Of a stretch of DNA of 14,362 nt, positions 1 through 7,371 are shown piece after piece. Position 1 is the first letter of the stretch. The number at the start of each line of letters is the position of its first letter. Source of the DNA: an uncultured Gammaproteobacteria bacterium (GTDB lineage: Bacteria > Pseudomonadota > Gammaproteobacteria > Pseudomonadales > DT-91); NCBI GenBank assembly GCA_929200485.1, contig CAKMZU010000054.1, positions 1 through 14,362 on the forward strand. Reading direction: 5' to 3'. Made by a program: the position numbers and the translations under genes. The notes under the pieces are model-generated. The model had not been told where the DNA came from. It made no database searches and worked only from the letters and a program-made list of their open reading frames with translations.

Positions 1-165
1 TGCTGGGGCGCTGTCTGCTAAAAACGGTAACTTTTTATCTTCTGCTTCCCTTATTCCATTCCAACTAATTATCAACATTACAATCATTGGCCAATCTACT
101 CACCTTATCACGAACAAAGTTTGACTGACTATTGACTACATTAAAGGATCTCCCGTTACCTTTTA
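1..165. other. left-edge stretch without a recognisable gene
   Basis: AT-rich sequence with no convincing gene. One frame is open from the left edge (2-124, plus, about 40 codons, ending in TGA) and could be the tail of a gene that starts outside the window. Its translation is low-complexity and Ile/Asn/Ser-rich and I do not recognise it. The sextamer TTGACT occurs twice (121-126 and 132-137), but no good -10 box follows either copy. Confidence 0.3.
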
Positions 166-281
166 TTAAGGGCATCTATAAAAAAATCCGACATCCCAGT
201 TAATTGACACATTTATTTTAAGAAACAAGGTCTATAACTTTTTTGACAGAAGCCAAAAGCAATTTTTAGAGGTGCCCTTAA
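166..281. mobile_element. candidate miniature inverted-repeat element (MITE) or IS remnant flanked by TTAA
   Basis: The left end reads TTAAGGGCATCTATAAAAA (166-184). The right end, read on the minus strand from 281, is TTAAGGGCACCTCTAAAAA, so 17 of the first 19 positions match. The terminal repeats start GGGCA, enclose about 108 bp and are bounded on both sides by the palindrome TTAA, which fits a 4-bp target duplication. No transposase fits inside, so it would be non-autonomous. The termini loosely resemble IS5-type ends (ACCT-T-AAAA) but I cannot assign a family. A perfect -35-like TTGACA (243-248) points out of the element towards the lipoprotein gene. No second copy is present in the window. 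Confidence 0.45.
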
Positions 282-288
282 AGTCCAA

Positions 289-318
289 TTAACGCTTTAG
301 GCATCCGTTCACTATAGT
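289..318 (+). promoter_or_regulatory. candidate sigma-70 promoter for the lipoprotein pair
   Basis: TTAACG (289-294) and TATAGT (313-318) are separated by 18 bp and match the sigma-70 consensus at 4/6 and 5/6 positions. Transcription would begin near 325, downstream of the ATG at 322. That favours the ATG at 352 as the real start of the following gene. Motif-level evidence only. Confidence 0.3.
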
Positions 319-351
319 TATATGGGTTTAAAAAATGCGTTGGCTGTTGTC

Positions 352-3162
352 ATGAAAATATTAAATTTATCGCTAGCTATTTTATTAACACTAGGAGGAA
401 TATCAGCTTGCTCACCTTCCCCCAAAAACAAAGACAGCGATACAAAAATCCTACTGCCTAATAAATCTCAAGAAGACTCTCGTTCAAGCAATAACCAGCC
501 ACCATCGCTTACTTTAGCATCACCATCGTCAACTATTTTTTACGAGCAAGCGCGCATTCAATTTTCTGTTAAAGCTAAAGATGCGGATGGGACTATTTCA
601 AAAGTTGTCTTTTTTATGGATGGCAGTAAGTTACTTGAGAGGACATCGCCACCCTATACCTTCGATTGGACTGCTATTTATGGCAATCATGAGATTACGA
701 TATCCGCTTTTGACAACCTGGATGTTGCCAGTGCCTCCATCAGTAAAACAATTAACATTTTAAAAAAACAAGAGAGTAATAATTCACCAACTATCAGCAT
801 CGTCTCACCACTGAATAACGATACGATTAATGAAGGTGAGACGGTCTACTTTGACGCAATCCCAGAGGATACTGATGGCACTATTGCCAGCGTCACCTTT
901 TATTTAGATGGGGAACTCTACAAAACCCTGACTCGCCCACCTTACAAAACAGGTTGGACCGCCACATTGGGCAAACATCATTTATCGGTTAATGCCATTG
1001 ATGATAAAGGCTTTAGCAGTAGCGTCAAACAAGTGGGTATTGATGTAACCAGTAAAACAAAAGAAAACCTGCCGCCGATAATCAGCCTACTTTCTCCTCA
1101 ACCCAATGACGCATTTATTGCCGGAGATATAATCACCATTGAAGCCGCAGCAACTGACACTGATGGATCAATAAAGGAACTAGCCATTTTCCAAAATGAG
1201 GAGCTATTAAGTAAAACCTCAACATCAACAAGCAAAATGACCATCACAGCAACACAAGGAAACCATACATTCACTATTACGGCAACCGACAATCAAGATC
1301 TTACTCAGAACAAAACAATCAATGTTCTGGTGAACCCTCAACCCAATGCATCAGACTTACTGAGTGATACGGTCTTCCCTGATACAAACCTAAAGGCCTG
1401 TGTACATGATCAGGCATCAACACACCAATGGACAATGCAACATGAAGTCACCTCACTGGATTGCTCAAAGCAGAACCTGACCAGCACAGAAGGGATTGAA
1501 CAACTCACCCAATTAAAGAGCCTAAATCTTTCTCATAACCTGCTAACCAATGCCAGTTTTTCAGGGTTAAATCAGTTAACCAGCCTGGATCTGAGCTTTA
1601 ATCTATTCAAAGAAAAGGCACAAAATGTAACCAATACATTATCTTCAGAAAATTACGATGGAAACATCTTAACGCAAGCGCTGACGACCCCCATTAAATC
1701 GGCTGTTATTTTCATAAAAGATAAAAATAAATCCGCAAGATTCTCTATTGAGAGCATTAAAAGCCGAATGACAGGCACTATCGATAGTTTAATACGCACC
1801 AAAAGCTACAATAAAGAAGGAATAATTCAGGTTGATGACTATGGTTGGTTTGAACTGGATTCACAAGCATTTGAAACCGCATTGCAAATGAGTGACTGGA
1901 TGTCTGCAAGCCCTATCATTGAGGCTGTCAATAACAATGCTATGGACCTTGCTGACTATCAGCTTGTTTTAGTTATCTGGGACGATACAGAGAATAAAAT
2001 GCTAGTCAATGGAGAAGCTTCTCCCTATAAACAACCCATAGCCATTAACCAGAAAAATTTTGGTGATAAATCATTAATCAACATTTATTTAAATGATCAT
2101 GATTTTGATAACCAATGTTTTTATGAAACACAAAACTATGGTGATCCTGCCCTTTGTTATAATAACCCCTACGGTGAAAACCTGAAAAAGATCGATAGTC
2201 TCATCTTCCATGAATTTTTACATACTCGTGAATTAGCAACGCATAGTGTTGGACTTTTCTGTGAAAACTTCTTGTTAGGAGTATGTAGCAGCAATCAATA
2301 TAATATGTTTGATGCACTATCATCTGCGCGTTTTTTTGGTGTTGATTTAAATGCGCCTTATAAAAATCAGATAAATTGGCTGGATGACAATCGAATTTAC
2401 CCCATTAATGATATAGGAACTTATCGGGTTACCCTCCACGAATTAAGTTATCCTGGCAACGTCAACAATGCCATTCAAATTGACTACCAATATTTTTCTG
2501 GCTTTGATATCTGGCTTGAATATCGATTACCCTCTCTCTTTGATTACGGGCTTTACAATGATGCTTTCAAAAGCGTAAGAGAAGGCATTCTAATTTATAA
2601 GGATGATTTATTACTTGATGCGACACCAGAAACCGCTGCTATCAATTATACAAAGCCTATAGATGTTGGTATTTATCAGCCTTTCTATTCTGAAGTGCTG
2701 GGCCTTTCTATTGAAATTGAAAACGTTGATCAAGCGAACCGTTCAATTGATGTAAAGATAACTCGAACAGCGCCTAAGCCAACAAGAAATGTGCCCAGCT
2801 TTACGGCAGGTATGAAAGACTGTGAATGGCAGGGCCAGTGTCAGATCAAACAAGATGGCCAAATGACAACAAAAATATATCAAGCAGGTATTACCGATTT
2901 GGGCTTTGGTTCCAATTTTAACAAACCATGGAAATACACACTGATGGGTTTGCCGGTAGGCATTACCCATACGGATACTGGAATTAAACGGCAATATAGC
3001 AGCAATCCAAATTCCTACTCGTATAACCCGCATACATTTATTACATTCAGCGCAAGTGCCAGCGTGCAACCTGGAACCTATAATTTCACTTTTCGGCTAG
3101 AGCACCCTGAAGACCCAACACTTTATCAGGATTTACCCCAAGTGATTACTGTAACGCTCTAA
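352..3162 (+). CDS. Ig-like / leucine-rich / M6-M11-like metallopeptidase lipoprotein
   Basis: Predicted surface or periplasmic lipoprotein of 936 aa. The start at 352 gives a textbook lipoprotein signal (MKILNLSLAILL..., lipobox I-S-A-C, Cys20); the ORF can extend to an ATG at 322, but neither start has a clear ribosome site. Domains: low-complexity linker (20-50); three Ig-like repeats of the Big_7 type (about 50-137, 146-233, 241-327), each with a P-x-(I/L)-x-x-x-S-P start and a D-x-DG-(T/S)-I core; a leucine-rich segment (335-422, LTSLDCS and LKSLNLSHN); then a peptidase-like region with HEFLH (620-624), a downstream Met (652) and LNAPYKNQINWL (from 666). The last resembles the '(F/L)NAP-K--LGWL' signature of M6/M11 (gametolysin-type) metallopeptidases. 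The third zinc ligand is irregular: the next His lies 7, not 6, residues after HExxH and the usual Gly is Glu, so activity is uncertain. A beta-rich C-terminal domain follows (about 790-936). Probably co-transcribed with the gene 17 bases downstream. Domain calls are strong for Ig, moderate for LRR and peptidase. Confidence 0.85.
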   Translation: MKILNLSLAILLTLGGISACSPSPKNKDSDTKILLPNKSQEDSRSSNNQPPSLTLASPSSTIFYEQARIQFSVKAKDADGTISKVVFFMDGSKLLERTSPPYTFDWTAIYGNHEITISAFDNLDVASASISKTINILKKQESNNSPTISIVSPLNNDTINEGETVYFDAIPEDTDGTIASVTFYLDGELYKTLTRPPYKTGWTATLGKHHLSVNAIDDKGFSSSVKQVGIDVTSKTKENLPPIISLLSPQPNDAFIAGDIITIEAAATDTDGSIKELAIFQNEELLSKTSTSTSKMTITATQGNHTFTITATDNQDLTQNKTINVLVNPQPNASDLLSDTVFPDTNLKACVHDQASTHQWTMQHEVTSLDCSKQNLTSTEGIEQLTQLKSLNLSHNLLTNASFSGLNQLTSLDLSFNLFKEKAQNVTNTLSSENYDGNILTQALTTPIKSAVIFIKDKNKSARFSIESIKSRMTGTIDSLIRTKSYNKEGIIQVDDYGWFELDSQAFETALQMSDWMSASPIIEAVNNNAMDLADYQLVLVIWDDTENKMLVNGEASPYKQPIAINQKNFGDKSLINIYLNDHDFDNQCFYETQNYGDPALCYNNPYGENLKKIDSLIFHEFLHTRELATHSVGLFCENFLLGVCSSNQYNMFDALSSARFFGVDLNAPYKNQINWLDDNRIYPINDIGTYRVTLHELSYPGNVNNAIQIDYQYFSGFDIWLEYRLPSLFDYGLYNDAFKSVREGILIYKDDLLLDATPETAAINYTKPIDVGIYQPFYSEVLGLSIEIENVDQANRSIDVKITRTAPKPTRNVPSFTAGMKDCEWQGQCQIKQDGQMTTKIYQAGITDLGFGSNFNKPWKYTLMGLPVGITHTDTGIKRQYSSNPNSYSYNPHTFITFSASASVQPGTYNFTFRLEHPEDPTLYQDLPQVITVTL

Positions 3163-3179
3163 ATACGAGAATTTATACA

Positions 3180-5795
3180 ATGGAAGGTAACTTGTTGAGG
3201 TTATTTAGAATAAAACTATCGCAAAAATCCATACGCGTAAATCGACGCTTTTTTCACTTTTGGAAATGCATGCTTAGCTGTATTACTGCGTCTTTAATCG
3301 CCTGCTCAGAAAAAGAATCTGGTCAGGTATTCCAGTTTACGATAAACGTAGACTCTTCTTATTTAGCCTCTGCACATTTTGAACTCTCCAATATCAAGCT
3401 CATCAATGCCACAGGCGAGGCATTAACAGTTGTTGAAGATGGCGTGAACATTGAATGGCATACCGGAGAAGAAAACGCCAAGCACATCATACACCGTATT
3501 TTACCCGACCAGACTTACTCAGAAATATCGTTTGAGCTCACAATAAAGTCGCTGACTTACCTCAAGGCATATCACTTGGGGGAACATACGCTAATCGATT
3601 CTCTTAATCAAAAAGTCCCCGATGAAAAATCCCGATTTTCATTTCACTCAAATCTTACACAAACGAAAAAAAACCATACTAACGTCAAGCGAATAGACAT
3701 CGTATTTGATGCCAATCGTTCGGTAATCCCTTTATTTAAAGAAAAGGAAACCGTAACGTCTCTTTTTAAACCTGTTTTTTTAATCAATAAGAACCCTCAC
3801 ATTTCGTCAAGTAACAAAATAGACGCCAATGCAATCATATTAGCGGACAATCAAAATAGACCGCAGCTCTCTGGGGCATTTAACGAAATCTATAAGCAGG
3901 CATTGTTTGACAATAAATTACCCATTCAATTTTTTTCACCGGAAGGTGAACCTTTATCGACAACCATCGACCAATTACTTTTTGGACAAAGACTATTTGC
4001 CACAGTTGACCACGACAGTATTAATTTGCAATTATTAGAGGGTCGCTTGATTGGACGTATCAAATCCATCAAGCCTTTAGTCGTTTTTCCTCTTAAATAT
4101 AATCAAAGTCCCTTAACTCATCGGCAACCCATCGCTGTTACGTTAGATAGTAACTCTCTTGATAAATTTTCACCAACCCAAGGGCAGCTTATTCATATAA
4201 ATGGCTTTAGTCTTACTGAAGAATTTTACGCGAGCAATATCCAGTTAATGGATGAAAGCCAAATCACTTACAAAATGGTACTGCCTTTAAGTCTAAGTGC
4301 AAGGCCAATCCATCAAATCACATCCGAAATCATTCAGTTTGATCCAGTAGTTTTAAAAGGCATTCATCAGGTCATTCAGATGCAAGGATTAGTCATTAAT
4401 GATAAGCAAATAGAATCCATTAACATGCAAGATGCACAAATAGCCATCTATATCGACAGAGTCGCTGACGGGAACCGATTTCAGCAATACGAGGATTTCA
4501 ACCAAGCAAAAGATATGCTCGGTAGTTTGCTACTAAATGCCGGTCACTTGAATGAAATTCACGCCAAAGGGCAGCTGATAGATAAAACACTGTTTGCACA
4601 GTCTCTTACCTTTGTTGTTTACGGATCTTCAATCCTCGATTCTCTTTATTCAACTGAACTTGAGGAGGAATATAAGGATAAAAAACCTACTCTTAATGAT
4701 GAATCTAATGCCTTACCCGATCCATCTACTGTTATCATCGCAGCCTCGTTAGCTGCAGGCTTACCACTAACGACGATAGCCATTTATTTAATTTATAACA
4801 AAACCCTGGGGAACAGTAATGATGAATCTGTTTTTTCATTCATTACTCCTAATTCGCCAACGGAAAATAATGATGGTTCGTATAATCAATGGTACTTAAA
4901 AGAATACTCTGAACTCATCAAGAAAAATGCAGACGGACGTTACACGCTAAACGACATCGAAATTGATACTCTGATTCAAACAAATAAGATGATCGAATTG
5001 CAAACCATGGTCGATTATATCAATAGTTATAATAAACATAATGGTGACATACTTTTTCAGGCATTAAACGAAAAAAAAGAGATAGACATCCCAAAGAATT
5101 TAATTGTTGGCATCGATGAGTATCGCCAGAATATATTCCTGCTACCCAGACATCTTCAATATTACCCACAAGAGGTTGCCCAATTATCTCAAGCAGATTC
5201 TGAGAAATATAATAGAGAGTTAGCTGACTGGAAAAAAGAGCAGGCAATTCAAAAAAGAAAAAACATTGCCAACTTCTTAAAAGATTTTCAGCGCTCTGAT
5301 AAGCAGTATGCCATCATGCCTGCACTCATTAACCAGCACTTTAATAGTCTTATTTTTGTAAAAAATGCAGACGGTCAATCCATCACCCCCATCATTATTG
5401 AGCCATTTAACGGCGAACCCAATATCCCCAAACCAACGGCTCGGCATATCATTGATTTACTGCCAGATAATGACACTGCCGAATATCCCTTTGACTTACA
5501 AAAAAACTTAAAAGTCATTAATACAGGCATTCAAAACGATGGTTGCAGCTGCGGGCCTATTTCAGCTTTAGCCGCAACAGCACTTGTCGAACAAATGAGA
5601 AAACAGGGAGTCAATTCCCAAGCTCTTAGTCCCTTAGCATTGGATGACATAAAAAACCAAATAAAAGCAATGCCAGTCTTTGAGCCAACTCCAGGGCACC
5701 CTAGAGTTCGACATCAGATGATCAAAGCATTCGATTTCACCAATCAAATTGATAGTGAATTACCAAGCAAGCCCAGGGCAATCAAATACCGCTAG
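3180..5795 (+). CDS. lipoprotein with internal membrane segment and C-terminal clan CE cysteine peptidase/acetyltransferase-like domain
   Basis: 871 aa, probably in an operon with the preceding lipoprotein gene. A long basic N-region (RVNRR, 19-23) precedes a hydrophobic stretch ending in lipobox L-I-A-C (Cys42). Residues 43 to about 500 form a large extracytoplasmic part. Its beginning, with a VDIVFD-A-RSV-like strand and FKPVFLI, loosely recalls DUF4382-type lipoprotein domains (tentative). A strong membrane segment lies at about 517-543 (VIIAASLAAGLPLTTIAIYLIY). The C-terminal part carries H720 in QHFNSLIFV, E741 in IIEPFNGEP, Q785 and C791 in QNDGCSCGPISALA. The Q-x5-C-G spacing equals that of Ulp1 (C48) and YopJ (C55) enzymes, and His-Glu-Cys with 'EP' is nearer YopJ. 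Those families remove ubiquitin-like proteins or acetylate Ser/Thr/Lys; the substrate here is unknown. The last 66 residues recur at 7372-7572. ATG 3180 has a weak GAGA site; a TTG at 3195 behind GGAAGG is an alternative start. The ORF is certain; the enzymatic call rests on motif and spacing only. Confidence 0.8.
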   Translation: MEGNLLRLFRIKLSQKSIRVNRRFFHFWKCMLSCITASLIACSEKESGQVFQFTINVDSSYLASAHFELSNIKLINATGEALTVVEDGVNIEWHTGEENAKHIIHRILPDQTYSEISFELTIKSLTYLKAYHLGEHTLIDSLNQKVPDEKSRFSFHSNLTQTKKNHTNVKRIDIVFDANRSVIPLFKEKETVTSLFKPVFLINKNPHISSSNKIDANAIILADNQNRPQLSGAFNEIYKQALFDNKLPIQFFSPEGEPLSTTIDQLLFGQRLFATVDHDSINLQLLEGRLIGRIKSIKPLVVFPLKYNQSPLTHRQPIAVTLDSNSLDKFSPTQGQLIHINGFSLTEEFYASNIQLMDESQITYKMVLPLSLSARPIHQITSEIIQFDPVVLKGIHQVIQMQGLVINDKQIESINMQDAQIAIYIDRVADGNRFQQYEDFNQAKDMLGSLLLNAGHLNEIHAKGQLIDKTLFAQSLTFVVYGSSILDSLYSTELEEEYKDKKPTLNDESNALPDPSTVIIAASLAAGLPLTTIAIYLIYNKTLGNSNDESVFSFITPNSPTENNDGSYNQWYLKEYSELIKKNADGRYTLNDIEIDTLIQTNKMIELQTMVDYINSYNKHNGDILFQALNEKKEIDIPKNLIVGIDEYRQNIFLLPRHLQYYPQEVAQLSQADSEKYNRELADWKKEQAIQKRKNIANFLKDFQRSDKQYAIMPALINQHFNSLIFVKNADGQSITPIIIEPFNGEPNIPKPTARHIIDLLPDNDTAEYPFDLQKNLKVINTGIQNDGCSCGPISALAATALVEQMRKQGVNSQALSPLALDDIKNQIKAMPVFEPTPGHPRVRHQMIKAFDFTNQIDSELPSKPRAIKYR

Positions 5796-5822
5796 CCATT
5801 ACTTGCTTGTTGAGGTTTTTTT
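5764..5822 (+). terminator. possible rho-independent terminator of the lipoprotein operon
   Basis: CAAGCAAG (5764-5771) pairs with CTTGCTTG (5802-5809), and T7 follows at 5816-5822. The stem overlaps the last codons of the plus-strand lipoprotein gene, its stop, and the end of the convergent small gene. The loop is long (30 nt) though it can form a short inner hairpin (GCCCAGGGC), so termination efficiency is uncertain. Confidence 0.3.
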
Positions 5823-6233
5823 GCTAGCCCAACGGGAATTCACAACCGCACAGGCTTTGTCCGTATCGTTCTTGTGTTTTTGCGCTACTTCATTGATAAC
5901 CTCTTGAAGTTTTGCATTGGTATTTGAGAGATACGTGTTCTGTCCTGTATGAAAATTGTACCACTGCTGTAGTCGATCAAGTTCAACATTATCTGCGTTT
6001 TTGGTGTCTTTCATTTTTTTTATTTGTTTTTTGTTTGCATCAATGACTTGCTTCTGTTGATACATTTTATACATACCAACACCTAAGCAACCTGTGAGTA
6101 TCAAAGTGACAGCCCCAGAGGTAATCGCAATGACTTTAGACGTGGAATATTTATCTTGTATTTTAGTATCGTCCGAGAAAGAGAAGTTGATTAATAATAA
6201 AATCCCAATCACAACCATCTTAATTTTTTTCAT
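5799..6233 (-). CDS. small membrane protein with signal peptide, one TM segment and coiled-coil-like tail
   Basis: 144 aa, no recognised family. The N-terminus is a Sec-type signal (MKKIKMVVIGILLLINFSFS, cleavage near 20). A second hydrophobic helix follows at 32-57 (KVIAITSGAVTLILTGCLGVGM). Then comes a charged, Lys/Gln/Asn-rich helical region (58-120), probably coiled-coil. Cys49 lies in the membrane helix and Cys128 near the end. The start is supported by AAGGATAG seven bases upstream. Transcribed towards the clan CE lipoprotein gene; the two stop codons are 3 bases apart. Position suggests a possible partner of the neighbouring lipoproteins, but nothing in the sequence proves it. Confidence 0.7.
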   Translation of the reverse strand: MKKIKMVVIGILLLINFSFSDDTKIQDKYSTSKVIAITSGAVTLILTGCLGVGMYKMYQQKQVIDANKKQIKKMKDTKNADNVELDRLQQWYNFHTGQNTYLSNTNAKLQEVINEVAQKHKNDTDKACAVVNSRWASKKTSTSK

Positions 6234-6240
6234 TATCTAT

Positions 6241-6280
6241 CCTTAAAAATATCAACCTTAAAAAAAATCAACCTTAAAAA
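6241..6280 (-). repeat. three spaced copies of a Shine-Dalgarno-like repeat upstream of the small membrane protein
   Basis: CCTTAAAAA occurs on the plus strand at 6241-6249, 6256-6264 and 6272-6280 (period 15-16). The last two are part of a 14-bp direct repeat ATCAACCTTAAAAA (6251-6264, 6267-6280), and a degenerate copy (ATCAACCTAAAA) lies at 6346-6357. On the coding strand each copy reads TTTTTAAGG, so three AAGG ribosome-site-like motifs precede the ATG at 6233; only the nearest has normal spacing. Confidence 0.5.
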
Positions 6281-6567
6281 GTCGAAATAGTTTTTTATAT
6301 AACCTATGACGATAGCGTTAATAAAAAGTTCACTATGAAAAAATTATCAACCTAAAATATAAAATTACATTTATTTCACAGAAAACTTCCTAACCATAAA
6401 TAACGATGCAGACAAATAGCATTTAACATATTAAACCTACCTACTCACTTAATTATTAGGTTTTTTATTTCTTAAAATTTCTATTTTTTTAATTAAAAAT
6501 CACACATTGAACTCTATTGATTTTTTTCTGTCATTATTTGTATATCCTTATAAAGTAACGTAGCCTT
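6281..6567. other. AT-rich divergent intergenic region
   Basis: Together with the repeats at 6241-6280 this forms a 334-base gap between two divergent genes, so it should hold promoters for both. For the plus gene at 6568, candidates are TTGATT (6517-6522) with TATATC (6541-6546), or TTGAAC (6507-6512) with TCATTA (6531-6536); neither is strong. No ORF above about 10 codons with a ribosome site is seen. A terminator-like hairpin lies inside (separate entry). Confidence 0.4.
6433..6466 (+). terminator. orphan terminator-like hairpin
   Basis: AAACCTA (6433-6439) pairs perfectly with TAGGTTT (6457-6463), loop 17 nt, with the T-run TTTTTT (6461-6466) overlapping and following the stem. It is oriented for plus-strand transcription, but no plus-strand gene precedes it within this gap. 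It may end a short unannotated RNA or be chance pairing in AT-rich DNA. Confidence 0.2.
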
Positions 6568-7371
6568 ATGCAAATACTTTTCTGCCTAGTATTTTCCATA
6601 TTCACGATCAGTACACTACCTTTTAAAGTCACTGCTGCCCCCGGTGATGATTCCAGAGATCAAAAAAAAGTATCCGACGAAGGCGCATCATCATCAAAAG
6701 AAGAAAATAAGACTATTGTAGGAGCATGGCGGGTATCAGAGTGTAAAACCCCTTCAATAACAGCTTCATTTCTCATATATTTTTCATCGGGCTCTTATGA
6801 CAACCTTAGAATTAAAACTCGTTCAGGTCTGGTTTGTGAAAGCAAAAAGGGTACTTGGGGTACATTATACGTACTGAATGGCTACCCAACGATACAAACA
6901 AAGGATAGTGACTGCCAAAAACGAACAAGTAGAAAAAAACGTCAAGGCAAGTCAAAAAGACAGAATAATATTAATATGAATGACATAACTCTAAGGAATA
7001 GAGGTGTGTGGTATCACCCCGGTGATAATGACGAAATGAAGAATGTACTATGGGAGCTTACGAAAATCGAGGGTACATCTATAAAACCCAACTTACCTGA
7101 TTTGACTCCTAAAGATGGAAAAGAAATACCCCTTGACGGCTTTATCTTTAATATGACAAAAATAAATAAGCTATCCAGCAAAGCCTTTGTGTATGATGAA
7201 ATGGACATGCGCAAGAGGAGTGATGCTATAAAAGTATTTAAAAGTTACCAAGCAGAAAAAATCGACTTAATATTAACCGAAGATCAAATTGATGCGTTAC
7301 CTGACGTTAAGTCTAAATGGGATCAAACAGAAATATTAGTATGGGAAGACTCAATCAATAACATCTCCTAG
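6568..7371 (+). CDS. secreted protein of unknown function
   Basis: 267 aa, no recognised family. Residues 1-24 look like a signal peptide (hydrophobic to about 17, cleavage after V-T-A or T-A-A), although the N-region before the core lacks Lys/Arg, which is unusual. A Ser/Lys/Glu-rich linker follows (25-48). A beta-rich segment at about 50-117 (start GAWRVSEC; Cys59, Cys90, Cys116) has a weak lipocalin-like look. Then comes a very basic cluster (118-131, KRTSRKKRQGKSKR) and a mixed-charge C-terminal part. No Shine-Dalgarno site is evident before ATG 6568, but an in-frame stop lies 10 bases upstream, so the start cannot extend. The gene ends in TAG, and the same frame continues directly into a fragment of the clan CE lipoprotein's tail, so the 3' end of this gene is a recombination junction or a nonsense-mutated fusion. 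Confidence 0.65.
   Translation: MQILFCLVFSIFTISTLPFKVTAAPGDDSRDQKKVSDEGASSSKEENKTIVGAWRVSECKTPSITASFLIYFSSGSYDNLRIKTRSGLVCESKKGTWGTLYVLNGYPTIQTKDSDCQKRTSRKKRQGKSKRQNNINMNDITLRNRGVWYHPGDNDEMKNVLWELTKIEGTSIKPNLPDLTPKDGKEIPLDGFIFNMTKINKLSSKAFVYDEMDMRKRSDAIKVFKSYQAEKIDLILTEDQIDALPDVKSKWDQTEILVWEDSINNIS

Noticed and set aside
1098..1292. 64-codon minus-strand ORF inside the Ig/LRR lipoprotein gene
   Set aside because: Antisense shadow of a domain-bearing gene, hydrophobic by codon complementarity, no ribosome site.
2743..3069. 108-codon minus-strand ORF
   Set aside because: Lies opposite the C-terminal domain of the lipoprotein gene; composition looks like a shadow and no family is recognisable.
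3666..5078. A8 homopolymer runs (3666-3673 and 5071-5078, another at about 6662-6669) as phase-variation switches
   Set aside because: Runs of eight A are expected in AT-rich coding DNA; frames are intact and no regulatory position is involved.
6507..6554. Several promoter-like hexamer pairs before the 267-aa gene
   Set aside because: AT-richness gives many -10-like strings and no pair stands out, so no single promoter was annotated.
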